A stretch of 64,000 nucleotides of DNA from Colwellia sp. (lineage in GTDB: Bacteria; Pseudomonadota; Gammaproteobacteria; Enterobacterales; Alteromonadaceae). Each line of letters opens with the position of its first letter. Positions within the stretch are counted from its first letter, which is position 1. Under the pieces are notes generated by a model. That model saw nothing but the letters and a program-made list of their open reading frames with translations. It was not told the origin of the DNA and searched no databases. Below, one piece after another: positions 1 to 9,815 of the stretch. The DNA is taken from assembly GCA_020630795.1 (NCBI GenBank), contig JAHDIK010000002.1, positions 81,972-145,971 of the forward strand, in the 5' to 3' direction. The position numbers and the translations under genes were made by a program.

Positions 1-21
1 TGTTTTACCTAAGGAAATACT

Positions 22-297
22 TTGGCTTATCAACTTGTTCATAACGTAAAAGAAAATAAGTATGAATATCATATTGATGATTACGTAGCGTATGTAACTT
101 ACGACGATCAACATGGTGAAATGCATTTAACACACACGGTTGTGCCCGAAGCTCTTTCTGGGAAAGGGTTAGCAAAAATGCTTTTGGAAGATGTGCTAAA
201 ACAGATAAAAGCAGACAATAAAAAAGCGGTTCCGCAGTGTTCTTACATTGTTAGATATAAAGAAAAATATCCCGAGTCGCATCATTATTTTGCGTAA
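22..297 (+). CDS. small GNAT-type N-acetyltransferase (YjdJ-like)
   Basis: This 91-residue protein looks like a minimal, single-domain member of the Gcn5-related acetyltransferase superfamily. Residues 35-60 read as the beta4-alpha3 core, with HTVVPEALSGKGLAKMLL holding the pyrophosphate-binding loop (SGKGLA, 46-51) that contacts acetyl-CoA. The C-terminal CSYIVRYKEKYPE segment matches the small bacterial GNAT subgroup. The acceptor substrate is unknown. Translation starts at TTG with an AAGGA ribosome site seven bases upstream. The gene is monocistronic as far as visible, ends in a strong terminator and converges on ppsR. Because the window begins just upstream, its promoter is not visible. 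Confidence 0.8.
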   Translation: MAYQLVHNVKENKYEYHIDDYVAYVTYDDQHGEMHLTHTVVPEALSGKGLAKMLLEDVLKQIKADNKKAVPQCSYIVRYKEKYPESHHYFA

Positions 298-321
298 TTG
301 GTGATCGATTAGTTGATGTTA

Positions 322-347
322 GAAAGGTGGTTATAACCACCTTTTTT
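322..347. terminator. bidirectional terminator between the GNAT gene and ppsR
   Basis: The arms AAAGGTGG and CCACCTTT form a perfect short stem closed by a TTATAA-type loop, followed by a T-run on the plus strand and preceded by As that give a T-run on the minus strand. It lies between two convergent genes. Confidence 0.8.
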
Positions 348-372
348 ATCAATACGCAATTAATACAAAGTA

Positions 373-1182
373 TCAATACTTGTATCGTTGCAATCCCATT
401 TCTGCCAATATTTTCGCTGTAATTTCTTCTACCGAGAATTTAGTTGTATTAATAAACGGTATTTTCTCCTTTTTGTATAATTTCTCAACTTCTCTTAATT
501 CCATTCTGCACTGGCGTGAAGATGCATATTTACTGTTAGACATGCGATTGTCGCGTATATCCATCAATCGGTCTGCGTCTATTGTTAAGCCGAATATTTT
601 CTTTTTGTGTTGTTTTAGAAATTCAGGAATCTTTAAATCTTCCATGTCGTCATCTATAAAAGGGTAGTTTGCCGCTTTTACACCGTATTGAAGCGCTAAA
701 TAGAGGGAAGATGGGGTTTTACCTGAGCGTGACACACCAACTAATATAACGTCGGCATCTTCATAATTAGTCACGTTTGAACCGTCGTCATTGGCAAGCG
801 CATAATTAACGGCTTCAATTCTATAATCGTAACTCTTTTCATGAATACTATGTGTTCTATGAGCCTTAGGGCTTGCTTTTATTCCTATTTGTTTTTCGAT
901 AGGAGCGACAAACTGCTCTAAAAAGTTGTAAATAAGGGCGTCGCAACTGTCTATTATTTCTCTTATTTCGTGGTTTACAAAGGTATGAAACACCAACGCT
1001 GGTTCGCCCGTTCGTTTACTTGCTTTGTTTATTTTTTCTTTTGCTTCAAGCGCTTGCTCTATGGTTTCAACAAAAGAAATCGTGTGGTGTTCAAACTCTG
1101 TTGGGAATAACGACAACAACGCGTGGCCAAACACTTCTGAAGTAATGGCTGTTCCGTCTGAAATATAAAAAGCAGCTCTCAT
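373..1182 (-). CDS. ppsR: phosphoenolpyruvate synthase regulatory protein (kinase/pyrophosphorylase)
   Basis: PpsR (DUF299 family) inactivates PEP synthase by ADP-dependent phosphorylation of a threonine next to the catalytic histidine and reactivates it by phosphate-dependent dephosphorylation. The 269-residue length fits the family. The nucleotide-binding loop GVSRSGKT is at residues 149-156, and the N-terminal FYISDGTAITSE motif is typical. It is transcribed divergently from ppsA across a 220-bp shared control region, the usual arrangement in gammaproteobacteria, so its target is the neighbouring gene product. Nothing is truncated. The identification is secure from motif, length and context. 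Confidence 0.95.
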   Translation of the reverse strand: MRAAFYISDGTAITSEVFGHALLSLFPTEFEHHTISFVETIEQALEAKEKINKASKRTGEPALVFHTFVNHEIREIIDSCDALIYNFLEQFVAPIEKQIGIKASPKAHRTHSIHEKSYDYRIEAVNYALANDDGSNVTNYEDADVILVGVSRSGKTPSSLYLALQYGVKAANYPFIDDDMEDLKIPEFLKQHKKKIFGLTIDADRLMDIRDNRMSNSKYASSRQCRMELREVEKLYKKEKIPFINTTKFSVEEITAKILAEMGLQRYKY

Positions 1183-1330
1183 TTTTGTTCCTTAGAGTGA
1201 AAACTTACGAAATAAGTTTTAGTTTTGATGTTCACAGTGTAGAATGATTACTCTATTAACATCAATCATTATTATTTAAAAGCGGCCGGGGGCAGTCGCA
1301 AAAATAAAGTCTATACTTAAGGTACTTTTC

Positions 1331-1351
1331 GTATGTTTATAATTTACATAC
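1331..1351. promoter_or_regulatory. candidate operator palindrome upstream of ppsA
   Basis: GTATGT and ACATAC form a perfect inverted repeat separated by nine A/T bases. It sits about 52 bp upstream of the ppsA start in the ppsR/ppsA divergent region, where a transcription factor controlling gluconeogenic flux would be expected. It does not match the Cra/FruR consensus that I know, so the binding protein is not identified. Confidence 0.35.
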
Positions 1352-1402
1352 ATAAAGTAACTTCACTATACACTTTTTTTAAATAATCTTGGAGATGTTG
1401 TC

Positions 1403-3781
1403 GTGCAAGAATACGTACTTTGGTATGAAGAATTAGGAATGAATGATGTAGACCGTGTAGGCGGTAAGAATGCATCTTTAGGGGAGATGATTTCAAACCT
1501 TTCTAACGTAGGCGTACAGGTACCAGGGGGCTTTGCTACCACCTCGTTTGCTTTTAACGAGTTTTTAGAGCAAAGCGGATTAAACGACAAAATATACAAG
1601 CTTTTAGATACGCTTGATGTAAGTGATATTCATGCACTTGCTGGGTGCGGGTCTACTATTCGTCAGTGGATCATCGACACACCATTCCTTCCACAAATGC
1701 AAACCGATATTGAGCAAGCTTATGCTAAGTTAGCTGGTGAGTTTTCAAACGAAGCTTCTTTTGCTGTGCGTTCATCAGCAACCGCTGAAGACATGCCTGA
1801 CGCGTCTTTCGCAGGCCAACAAGAAACATTCTTAAACGTTCGTGGTTTCGATGCCGTAATGGTGGCAATTAAGCATGTATTTGCTTCTTTGTTTAACGAC
1901 CGCGCTATTTCTTACCGTGTTCATCAAGGTTACGACCACCGTGGTGTTGCTTTGTCTGCTGGTATCCAACGTATGGTTAGAAGTGACATTGCATCAAGTG
2001 GCGTAATGTTCTCAATCGATACTGAATCAGGCTTTGAAGATGTTGTATTTGTTACATCAAGCATCGGTTTAGGTGAAATGGTGGTACAAGGTGCCGTAAA
2101 CCCTGATGAGTTTTATGTGCATAAACCTACACTTGCTAAAGGTAAGCCAGCAGTGGTTCGTCGTAATATCGGTAGTAAAGCGATTAAGATGGTTTACGCT
2201 GAAACACAAGAGCACGGCAAGCAAGTTGAAATTGTTGATGTTGATGAAGCCGAATCAAATCGTTTTTCATTATCTGATAACGAAGTGATGGAATTGGCTA
2301 AACAAGCTGTAATTATTGAGAAGCATTATGGTCGCCCGATGGATATTGAGTGGGCAAAAGACGGCTTAGACGGTAAGTTATATATTGTTCAAGCACGACC
2401 TGAAACGGTACGTAGCCGTGAAAACGCTAATGTAATGGAACAGTTCCAGTTACAAGAATCGGCTAATGTAATTTGTGAAGGGCGTTCTATTGGCCAAAAA
2501 ATTGGTAGTGGTGAAGCTAAGGTACTTGCTTCATTGGATGAAATGGACAAAATTCAAAAAGGCGATGTATTAGTTACTGATATGACTGACCCTGATTGGG
2601 AACCTATTATGAAACGAGCGTCTGCGATTGTAACTAATCGTGGAGGGCGTACATGTCATGCAGCAATTATTGCACGTGAAATGGGGATTCCTGCAGTAGT
2701 TGGCTGTGGAGATGCTACAAATAAAATAGCCAATGGCGATAGCGTAACGGTATCGTGTGCCGAAGGAGACACTGGTTTTATTTACGAAGGTAAGTTGGAA
2801 TACAAGGTAACAACGTCTGAAGTTGACCAAATGCCAGAGTTACCACTAAAAATAATGATGAACGTAGGTAACCCAGATAGAGCGTTCGCGTTTGCTCGTT
2901 TACCTCATGCAGGTATAGGTTTAGCGCGTTTAGAATTTATTATTAATAAAATGATAGGTGTGCACCCTAAAGCCTTGCTAAATTTTGATGAGCAATCAGC
3001 AGATTTACAAGAAGAAATTACCGATATTATTGCGGGCTACGATAATCCTGTAGAGTTTTATATCGCTAAGCTAACCGAGGGGATTTCAACGTTAGCAGCA
3101 GCTTACTCACCTGAAAAAGTGATTGTGCGTATGTCTGACTTTAAATCGAATGAATACGCAAACTTGGTAGGCGGTGAAGAATTTGAGCCTGAAGAAGAAA
3201 ACCCTATGATTGGTTATCGTGGTGCTTCTCGCTATATATCTGAAGACTTTAGAGACTGTTTTGCTTTAGAGTGTGAAGCAATTAAGCGAGTTAGAAACGA
3301 CATGGGGTTAACAAACGTTGAAGTAATGATACCGTTTGTTCGTACGTTAGAAGAAGCAACAGAAGTTATCGATATTCTTGCTGAGCATGGTTTAAAGCGT
3401 GGAGAGAATGGCCTGCGCGTTATTATGATGTGTGAATTGCCATCTAACGCTTTACTTGCCGACCAATTTTTAGAGCATTTTGATGGCTTTTCTATTGGTT
3501 CTAACGATTTAACTCAGTTAACACTTGGCTTAGATCGAGATTCTGGGTTGATTGCACATTTATTTGATGAGCGTAACCCAGCAATTAAAGCATTGCTTTC
3601 TATGGCAATTAAAGCCTGTAAAGAAAAAGGAAAGTATGTAGGCATATGTGGTCAAGGTCCTAGTGATCACGCTGATTTTGCTGCTTGGTTGGTAGAACAA
3701 GGCATTGATAGCGTTTCGTTAAACCCTGACACTGTATTGCCAACGTGGTTATATTTAGCAGAGCAACATGGCAAGTCGTAA
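1403..3781 (+). CDS. ppsA: phosphoenolpyruvate synthase
   Basis: PpsA converts pyruvate, ATP and water to PEP, AMP and phosphate, the entry step of gluconeogenesis from three-carbon acids. The 792-residue protein has the N-terminal ATP-grasp pyruvate/PEP-dikinase domain (about 1-350), the swivelling phosphohistidine domain with [13 protein letters not shown] (catalytic His at residue 419), and the C-terminal PEP-utilising TIM barrel with [13 protein letters not shown] and [15 protein letters not shown]. Translation starts at GTG behind a GGAG site. The threonine preceding the catalytic cysteine-histidine pair (TCH) is the residue phosphorylated by PpsR in the studied family. A terminator follows at 3831-3859. 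Confidence 0.97.
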   Translation: MQEYVLWYEELGMNDVDRVGGKNASLGEMISNLSNVGVQVPGGFATTSFAFNEFLEQSGLNDKIYKLLDTLDVSDIHALAGCGSTIRQWIIDTPFLPQMQTDIEQAYAKLAGEFSNEASFAVRSSATAEDMPDASFAGQQETFLNVRGFDAVMVAIKHVFASLFNDRAISYRVHQGYDHRGVALSAGIQRMVRSDIASSGVMFSIDTESGFEDVVFVTSSIGLGEMVVQGAVNPDEFYVHKPTLAKGKPAVVRRNIGSKAIKMVYAETQEHGKQVEIVDVDEAESNRFSLSDNEVMELAKQAVIIEKHYGRPMDIEWAKDGLDGKLYIVQARPETVRSRENANVMEQFQLQESANVICEGRSIGQKIGSGEAKVLASLDEMDKIQKGDVLVTDMTDPDWEPIMKRASAIVTNRGGRTCHAAIIAREMGIPAVVGCGDATNKIANGDSVTVSCAEGDTGFIYEGKLEYKVTTSEVDQMPELPLKIMMNVGNPDRAFAFARLPHAGIGLARLEFIINKMIGVHPKALLNFDEQSADLQEEITDIIAGYDNPVEFYIAKLTEGISTLAAAYSPEKVIVRMSDFKSNEYANLVGGEEFEPEEENPMIGYRGASRYISEDFRDCFALECEAIKRVRNDMGLTNVEVMIPFVRTLEEATEVIDILAEHGLKRGENGLRVIMMCELPSNALLADQFLEHFDGFSIGSNDLTQLTLGLDRDSGLIAHLFDERNPAIKALLSMAIKACKEKGKYVGICGQGPSDHADFAAWLVEQGIDSVSLNPDTVLPTWLYLAEQHGKS

Positions 3782-3830
3782 AACCTAGGTAAACCCGTTT
3801 TACAGTTGTTTTGTTGTTATTAAGAATAAT

Positions 3831-3859
3831 AAGCCAGTAGTGTTACTACTGGCTTTTTT
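3831..3859 (+). terminator. Rho-independent terminator of ppsA
   Basis: AAGCCAGTAG pairs perfectly with CTACTGGCTT around a short TGTTA loop and is followed by six Ts, 50 bp after the ppsA stop codon. Confidence 0.9.
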
Positions 3860-3912
3860 ATGCCGTTAAGTATTGTTAAAATATAATAAATATTGATAAA
3901 TGTGCCCTAAAA

Positions 3913-4254
3913 ATGAGTGAATCTATACCTGCTTGCCCAAAATGTGAATCTGAATATGTTTACCAAGATCAATCGTTATTTATATGCCCTGAATGCAGTT
4001 ATGAATGGGATCCTTCTGAAATTGATGAAGATGACGTAGTCAGTGTAAAAGACGCTAATGGAGCATTGCTTGCTGAAGGCGATAAAGTAACGGTAATTAA
4101 AGATCTAAAAATAAAAGCAAGTTCACAAGTAATAAAGATTGGAACTAAAGCACTAGTTAGACGAATACGTGACACTAAAGATCATGAGCTTGACTGCAAG
4201 GTAGATGGTGTAGGTGAAATGATGGTAACGGCTAAGTTTGTAAAAAAAGCGTAG
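3913..4254 (+). CDS. yjdM: PhnA/YjdM-family zinc-ribbon protein
   Basis: The 113-residue protein has a four-cysteine zinc ribbon (C8-x2-C11 and C25-x2-C28) followed by the conserved PhnA C-terminal domain, recognisable by DANGALLAEGDKVTVIKDLKIK. Members were named for their position beside the E. coli phn phosphonate genes, but no phosphonate genes are visible here and the molecular role of the family remains poorly defined. It appears monocistronic between ppsA and a peptidase gene. A second, longer PhnA paralogue occurs at 53848-54417. The family assignment is firm, the function is not. Confidence 0.85.
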   Translation: MSESIPACPKCESEYVYQDQSLFICPECSYEWDPSEIDEDDVVSVKDANGALLAEGDKVTVIKDLKIKASSQVIKIGTKALVRRIRDTKDHELDCKVDGVGEMMVTAKFVKKA

Positions 4255-4382
4255 TACTTGTTACTAAAATATATGTATTAACGACTTTTAACTCACCTCA
4301 TAAAAAATATGCACAACCGATAATTGCCTTAAAAACTTGATATTTTCGGTTGGCGTACCAATTTCATAATAAACTCGTTTTA

Positions 4383-5219
4383 ATGAAGTTGTTTATGATA
4401 TCTATTTTATTGGTTGTATTGGTGTGTGCGTTACTGATTGGTTATTCAGTTGGAAAGCCTTATTGGCAAGAGCACAAACGAAACAAAATTCGTTCTCAAC
4501 CGTTCAAAAAAGAATGGCGTAAAATATTACAACAACGTGTACCTTACTTTAGGCAAATGCCTGCAGATTTGCAGTTACAGCTAAAACAGCACATTCAAGT
4601 ATTTATTCAAGAAAAAGAGTTTGTTGGCTGCAATGGCGTAACAATAACCGACGAAATTAGAGTTACGGTTGCAGCACAAGCCTGCTTACTCTTATTAAAC
4701 CGTAAAACTAATTATTATCCTAAATTGAAAACGGTATTAATTTACCCAAGTGCTTTTGTAAAATCGCAGCAAAGCACTAATGCTCAAGGGCTTCAATATA
4801 CTCAACAAGTAGTATTAGCTGGAGAGTCATGGGAAATCGGTAAAGTTGTTTTATCGTGGCAAGATACAATAAAAGGCGCTGATGTACCCGATGATGGCCA
4901 TAATGTGGTTATACATGAATTTGCACATCAATTAGACCAAGAAGACGGACAAGCCAATGGAGCGCCGATTCTAGGTAAAGGTCAAAATTATACTTGTTGG
5001 GCGGATGTGTTTTCTGAACAGTTTACATTGTTGCAATCGCAAGCTAAGCGTGGGGTTCACTCTTTGTTTGATCATTATGGCGCAACTAATCCTGCTGAAT
5101 TTTTTGCGGTGGCAAGCGAAGTGTTTTTTGAGCAACCAAAACAGTTTGCTAAAGAGTTTCCTGAATTATATAAACAGCTAACACAGTACTATCATGTTGA
5201 TCCTATTCATTGGCATTAA
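4383..5219 (+). CDS. mtfA: MtfA-like zinc metallopeptidase (M90 family)
   Basis: The product carries the gluzincin-type motif HEFAHQLD with zinc ligands His178 and His182 and catalytic Glu179, and the downstream acidic/NPAEFFA segment typical of MtfA (YeeI) peptidases. In E. coli, MtfA binds the repressor Mlc and so affects the glucose PTS. Here an N-terminal hydrophobic stretch (about residues 5-25) suggests a membrane anchor, unlike cytosolic E. coli MtfA. I chose ATG at 4383, which gives 278 residues. An in-frame TTG at 4350 would add 11 residues, and neither has a convincing ribosome site. The Mlc link is inference from the family. Confidence 0.8.
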   Translation: MKLFMISILLVVLVCALLIGYSVGKPYWQEHKRNKIRSQPFKKEWRKILQQRVPYFRQMPADLQLQLKQHIQVFIQEKEFVGCNGVTITDEIRVTVAAQACLLLLNRKTNYYPKLKTVLIYPSAFVKSQQSTNAQGLQYTQQVVLAGESWEIGKVVLSWQDTIKGADVPDDGHNVVIHEFAHQLDQEDGQANGAPILGKGQNYTCWADVFSEQFTLLQSQAKRGVHSLFDHYGATNPAEFFAVASEVFFEQPKQFAKEFPELYKQLTQYYHVDPIHWH

Positions 5220-5271
5220 TGCTGTAAAATTAAATAGGTTAGTGAAAAAATTTTAATTACGGTTGTAGGCG

Positions 5272-5886
5272 TTATGCATTCGATAAAAACTTATCTACGT
5301 TCGCCTTACTCACCTTAGTCAGTTTTTTCAGTAATGAGAACGGAACTGACGCTAGGCCTGTTTTCAGTTGAATATCACTTAATATGGCAAGCCAGAGTTT
5401 TGCTGTCATTTCTGAGTCGTATAGCGCTCTATGGAAGCTACCCGTTGACTCTATATTTTTATAACGTACGAGCGTCCCTAATTTATGGTTAGGTGCAGCT
5501 TGATAAATTCTTCGAGCAATAAGTAGTGAGCAAGCAAAGTCTCCATTGTAATATGACTGTATTCTTTGGAGCTCGGCATCTAAAAAGCGTTTATCAAATG
5601 ATGCATTGTGAGCGACTAGATTGTGATCCTGTATAAAATGAGAAAACTTTTCCATTACCTCATCGCACGGAGCTGCGCTACGTAACATGGTATTTGTGAT
5701 ACCAGTGTACTCTTCAATAAAAGGGCTAATTCTACTACCAGGATTCATTAACTCTTGAAAGCGTTCGGTAATCACACCGTTTTCAAGTTTTACAGCACCA
5801 ATTTCAATTGCTCTGTCGCCTTGGTCAGGCGACAGGCCTGTTGTTTCAAAATCGAGAATGATAAGAGAGTCGGCATTTGGGTGCAT
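5272..5886 (-). CDS. DEDDh 3'-5' exonuclease (DnaQ-like)
   Basis: This 204-residue protein has the three exonuclease motifs of the RNase T/DnaQ superfamily: ExoI ILDFETTGL (Asp12, Glu14), ExoII HNASFDKRFL and ExoIII HRALYDSEMTAKLW, with the histidine spacing of the DEDDh subclass. It lacks any polymerase or GIY-YIG fusion, so it is a stand-alone exonuclease rather than a Pol III epsilon subunit with its C-terminal polymerase-binding tail. Such proteins trim DNA or RNA 3' ends. The exact substrate cannot be told from sequence. It is on the minus strand downstream of the hybrid kinase, separated by about 114 bp. Confidence 0.85.
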   Translation of the reverse strand: MHPNADSLIILDFETTGLSPDQGDRAIEIGAVKLENGVITERFQELMNPGSRISPFIEEYTGITNTMLRSAAPCDEVMEKFSHFIQDHNLVAHNASFDKRFLDAELQRIQSYYNGDFACSLLIARRIYQAAPNHKLGTLVRYKNIESTGSFHRALYDSEMTAKLWLAILSDIQLKTGLASVPFSLLKKLTKVSKANVDKFLSNA

Positions 5887-6000
5887 ATTGAGTCATAACG
5901 TAGAAATAAAAACGACATTGTGGAGTAAATAACGAAAAAGTAAATAACAGCGTTACAGATTACGGCTTAACAATATGTTTTTGAGCATGTGTTATAGGAT

Positions 6001-9000
6001 TTAAGCGCTTTCAATAGACATTAAATTATTGATTTCTCGATAAAGCTTTTCAGGTTGAATGGGTTTTGGAATATAAGCATTCATACCAGCATAAAAGCAT
6101 TGTGTAATGTCATCGTTTACGACACTTGCTGTAACAGCAATAATTGGAATAGGGCTGAGGCTATTACTCTTTTCGTATGCACGTATGTCTTTTGTTGCTT
6201 CAAATCCGTCTTTAACTGGCATCATTAAATCCATCAATACAATATCGAACTTTTGATCTTCGCTATAAATGTCTATTGCTTCTTGCCCGTTATTTGCAAT
6301 AACGTAATCGTAGCCTGCTTTTTTGAAAATAATAGTAGCAACTTTTTGATTGATTTTATTATCTTCCACTAATAATACGCGTAATTCGTTACTAGCCTCA
6401 AGCTTAGGGCGAGACGGCGGTGTTGGTTGCTTTTCGTTAACCTGAGATGGTTTAATTTCTTCTATTTTGTTAACTAAGTCTGAAACCTGTGGGTGTGCAG
6501 GTTTGTGTGAACCTAAAACCTTTTTCTGAAAAACTTCTGTTTCGAACGGTTTTTGAAGATAATCGTCCATACCAAAATCAGAGAGTTTCTTAATTACATC
6601 GTCGCTAATGCTGGCGGTTAACGCAATAATCGTTGCATGAGCTTTATTGTGTTGAACTTCATACTCTCTGATTTCTTTTGAGGCAATAAAGCCATTTTTC
6701 ACGGGCATCATACAGTCCATTAGGACGAGGTTGTAATCGTGAGTTGAATACATTTCTATTGCTTCTTGGCCGTTATTCGCAATGTCGTATTCACACCCTA
6801 ATTTTGTTAGATGTACCGACGCAACTTTTTGGTTAATTTTGTTATCGTCAACTAACAGTACTTTACTAGGGGGAAGGTCGTTATTTTGTTGAATGGGAGT
6901 ACAATTTTGAGCCGAACGTGTAGCGTTGCAACAACGTTCAAGCGCTTTTATTAACTGCTTACCTAATAGTGGGTAAGTAATTAACGCTGAAATGTTTGAA
7001 CCAAATTCAACAGCGTCAGCATTAAATGGTTGTACTAAGCATATTGCACTTCTATTTCGGTTGTATTCTTCAAGTGTTGTTACGTCAAATAATGTGTTGT
7101 CTAGAACATAGATGACAACTTGATTGCCTTGAATTGGTTGCGTAGGTACTTCTGACAGTTTTGATTTAACGGTACTTACTTTTATACGGTAGTTTTGCAA
7201 ATCGTCTTGTAATGCTTCGGTAATTTCTGAGCTGTTAGATACAATGATAATATTCGTTGACTCTGATAAGTTGTGTTCAGGTAATTTGTGTTCAGCAACG
7301 TCAAGTGTCAGCGGGAAATAAAATCGGCTACCATTATTTTTTTCAGAAACTATTTGCAGTTGTCCGCCCATCATTTCTATTAGCTGTGTACTAATCGCTA
7401 GCCCTAAGCCTGTTCCACCAAACTGTCGAGTAATTGAGTCGTCTTCTTGTGAAAAGGGTTCAAATATTTTCTTTTGTTGTTCATCGCATATACCAATACC
7501 AGTGTCTGTTACCTCAAAAACACAAGTGTGTTGCCCATCTTGCTTTACGTGTGTAACACCAATTGAAACACTGCCTTCTTCGGTAAATTTAGCTGCGTTT
7601 GACATGAGGTTCATGAGTACTTGGCGTAATCGGTGATCATCAACCATTAGAGAATAAGGAAGTGAAGACGCTATGTTGACATTCAGTGCGATGCCCTTGT
7701 CTTTTAGTTTACTTGATACAATTGAAGCGACGTCGTAAATGCTTTCACGAACCGATGTTGGCGTGTTAGTAACTTGTAGTTTACCTGATTCAATTTTTGA
7801 AAAATCTAATATGTCGTTGATTAAACTCAATAATAGTTGTGATGAGGTTTCTATTGTGTCTACATAATCCTTTTGTGTAGCGTCGAGCTGGGTGCTCGAT
7901 AATATTTCTGATACGCCAATTACACCATTTAATGGTGTGCGAATTTCATGAGACATATTGGCGAGAAAACTACTTTTAGCCTTGCTCGCTTGAATAGCTT
8001 CTTCTTTTGCTTTAATCGCTTCGTTTTTGGTTAAGACTAACTCCGTTTGATTTTTTTTACGTTCAAGCGTTAAACGTTCAACTTCAACAGCAAATTGGGT
8101 TAATTCATCACGACCTTCAACTTGAGAGGTGAGTGACGCTTCATTGGATGTGTCGTCTTTTAAAAAGTGGAGTACAAGCCCCAAGTTACTGGTAATTCGG
8201 TGTGCTAAAGCTATACCAAATAAGAGTACTAGTAAAATAGATGCTAACGTAACACCCAAAAATAACACTTTACGCTTCTCAACCGCTTTAATCGCGAGTG
8301 AGATTTCGTGCTTAAGTTGATCTTCAATCGCATATGTAACTTTCTCGAAGGCGGTAAGTCGTTCTATGAGTGCTTTTTCTCCAAGTGAAATCTTTTGATC
8401 AGTAAGTGTAGTTAGTTGAGTTTTGTCTAATAATTGTTGACGATATTCATTGCTTTGCTCAAACGCTATGTTTGAAAATGCGGCTAGCATTAATGAAACT
8501 TGTTTTTGATCTGCATTGATAGCGACAAACCGTTCAACGTAGAGTTGCTGGCTTTGTGTAAGTGCGCGTATGTCATTTTGAATCATGTCAGCTAAGTTTG
8601 AGTTTTTGCTATATGTGTTTATTAATTGTGTACTTTTTCTGTTTTCTTCGTTTACCCATAACATTAACCATTCGAGTTGAAATAGGGCTCTTAAATGGCT
8701 GTCAACAGATGGAATAGTGACTTTAAATTTAGTTTTTTCTAGGTTGAGGAGTAATTGTTTATGCACATCTACTTGCCATTGAATACTGTCTATTTTGTCT
8801 TCTAAACCTTCAGAACTTGCTATCGCTTCGATTGTTTCTGCGTATTCTGACGTTAATTGTTCAAATTGCGAACGCTCAATTGGAGAGAATATGGTTGTAG
8901 TATTGCGTTGTAATTGAGATAAAGCATGCTCTGAACTAGAGTGCTCAGACGACTCTACATTAATAGTTGAGGCTTTATTTAAACGCTTAAGATCGTCGAT

Positions 9001-9174
9001 TATTGTTACAACGTGCTCAGCTTTGTTCAAGCTCAGCATTTCGTCATTGACCAGGAAAAACTGACGGCTAGTTAGTCCTATTATGACTAACGTAGGTAAA
9101 AGAACTAATCCCCAGATTTTTTCTCTAATACTTAGGGTATTCCATAGACGACGGATAAACATCATTGTTTCCAT
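6001..9174 (-). CDS. hybrid sensor histidine kinase with two receiver domains
   Basis: A 1057-residue membrane sensor. Visible order: TM1 (about 17-37), a roughly 265-residue helical periplasmic sensor, TM2 (about 304-326), a HAMP-like/coiled linker, HisKA with SHEIRTPLNGVIG (phospho-acceptor His409), HATPase with DTGIGI and GGTGLGLAIS, then two receiver domains with phospho-Asp at 820 (LVLMDCMMP) and 982 (IVLMDLMMP), each introduced by an NKINQKVA signature. There is no HPt domain, so phosphotransfer must continue through a separate protein. The sensor is loosely reminiscent of NIT-type nitrate sensors, with low certainty. AAGGA precedes the ATG. It is divergent from a binding protein and a porin that may share its signal. 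Confidence 0.9.
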   Translation of the reverse strand: METMMFIRRLWNTLSIREKIWGLVLLPTLVIIGLTSRQFFLVNDEMLSLNKAEHVVTIIDDLKRLNKASTINVESSEHSSSEHALSQLQRNTTTIFSPIERSQFEQLTSEYAETIEAIASSEGLEDKIDSIQWQVDVHKQLLLNLEKTKFKVTIPSVDSHLRALFQLEWLMLWVNEENRKSTQLINTYSKNSNLADMIQNDIRALTQSQQLYVERFVAINADQKQVSLMLAAFSNIAFEQSNEYRQQLLDKTQLTTLTDQKISLGEKALIERLTAFEKVTYAIEDQLKHEISLAIKAVEKRKVLFLGVTLASILLVLLFGIALAHRITSNLGLVLHFLKDDTSNEASLTSQVEGRDELTQFAVEVERLTLERKKNQTELVLTKNEAIKAKEEAIQASKAKSSFLANMSHEIRTPLNGVIGVSEILSSTQLDATQKDYVDTIETSSQLLLSLINDILDFSKIESGKLQVTNTPTSVRESIYDVASIVSSKLKDKGIALNVNIASSLPYSLMVDDHRLRQVLMNLMSNAAKFTEEGSVSIGVTHVKQDGQHTCVFEVTDTGIGICDEQQKKIFEPFSQEDDSITRQFGGTGLGLAISTQLIEMMGGQLQIVSEKNNGSRFYFPLTLDVAEHKLPEHNLSESTNIIIVSNSSEITEALQDDLQNYRIKVSTVKSKLSEVPTQPIQGNQVVIYVLDNTLFDVTTLEEYNRNRSAICLVQPFNADAVEFGSNISALITYPLLGKQLIKALERCCNATRSAQNCTPIQQNNDLPPSKVLLVDDNKINQKVASVHLTKLGCEYDIANNGQEAIEMYSTHDYNLVLMDCMMPVKNGFIASKEIREYEVQHNKAHATIIALTASISDDVIKKLSDFGMDDYLQKPFETEVFQKKVLGSHKPAHPQVSDLVNKIEEIKPSQVNEKQPTPPSRPKLEASNELRVLLVEDNKINQKVATIIFKKAGYDYVIANNGQEAIDIYSEDQKFDIVLMDLMMPVKDGFEATKDIRAYEKSNSLSPIPIIAVTASVVNDDITQCFYAGMNAYIPKPIQPEKLYREINNLMSIESA

Positions 9175-9380
9175 TTTCCTTGCGACTACAAAAATATTAG
9201 GACAGTTTTGCTAATTTATCCTTATTCTTTACAAAATTTTATTTGAGAGTTCTGTTTTTTTTACTACGCTTTATACAAAGGTTTTTAAATTCAACATACT
9301 TGCGTGGTATATGGATGCACCCAAAACTTTGTTTCTTAAAGCAACGTACAGAGATACTTCATATTTTAAGTAACGTTATA

Positions 9381-9815
9381 GTGCGTTTTTTTTCTTTTAT
9401 CTTAATACTTCTATCTATCAATTTTGCTTCTTATGCCGCTGACGATTATGCGGTTTTTACGTCAAACCCCGACTTTAAATCCTTGTCTAAAAACAAGGTA
9501 AGAATGATTTTTAAAGGGAAAGTAAAACGACTACAAGGTAAGCAAATAGAGCTTTCAGATTGGTCTGAAAATAATCCACTTCGTAACGATTTTTATCAAA
9601 TTTTATTAGGTAAGGATATTGCTCAAATGAATGCTTATTGGGCGAGTTTGTCATTTTCTGGCAAAGCTAGGCCTCCAAAAGTGATCAGAGAAGATACTTT
9701 GCAAGCCTTGATTTCTTGGGTTTCTGCCAAACATAGTCGTATTGGTTATGCAAAGCTTGAGTCGTTACCAGACAACGTATACGTGCTTTATATTGTTAAA
9801 AAGGAGAAACAATAA
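9381..9815 (+). CDS. periplasmic phosphate-binding-protein-like domain protein
   Basis: The secreted product begins with a signal peptide (hydrophobic run FFSFILILLSINFASYA, then ADDYAV) and continues with the short half-domain form of the PstS-like fold (NPDFKSLSKNKVRMIFKGKVKRL and the tail WVSAKHSRIGYAKLE). Such short proteins in Alteromonadales usually sit beside porins or sensor kinases and are not complete transport receptors. I chose GTG at 9381 because it places a normal signal peptide at the N-terminus. An in-frame TTG at 9243 would add 46 residues and an unlikely leader. Its stop codon overlaps the next ATG by one base (TAATG), indicating translational coupling to the porin. Confidence 0.65.
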   Translation: MRFFSFILILLSINFASYAADDYAVFTSNPDFKSLSKNKVRMIFKGKVKRLQGKQIELSDWSENNPLRNDFYQILLGKDIAQMNAYWASLSFSGKARPPKVIREDTLQALISWVSAKHSRIGYAKLESLPDNVYVLYIVKKEKQ

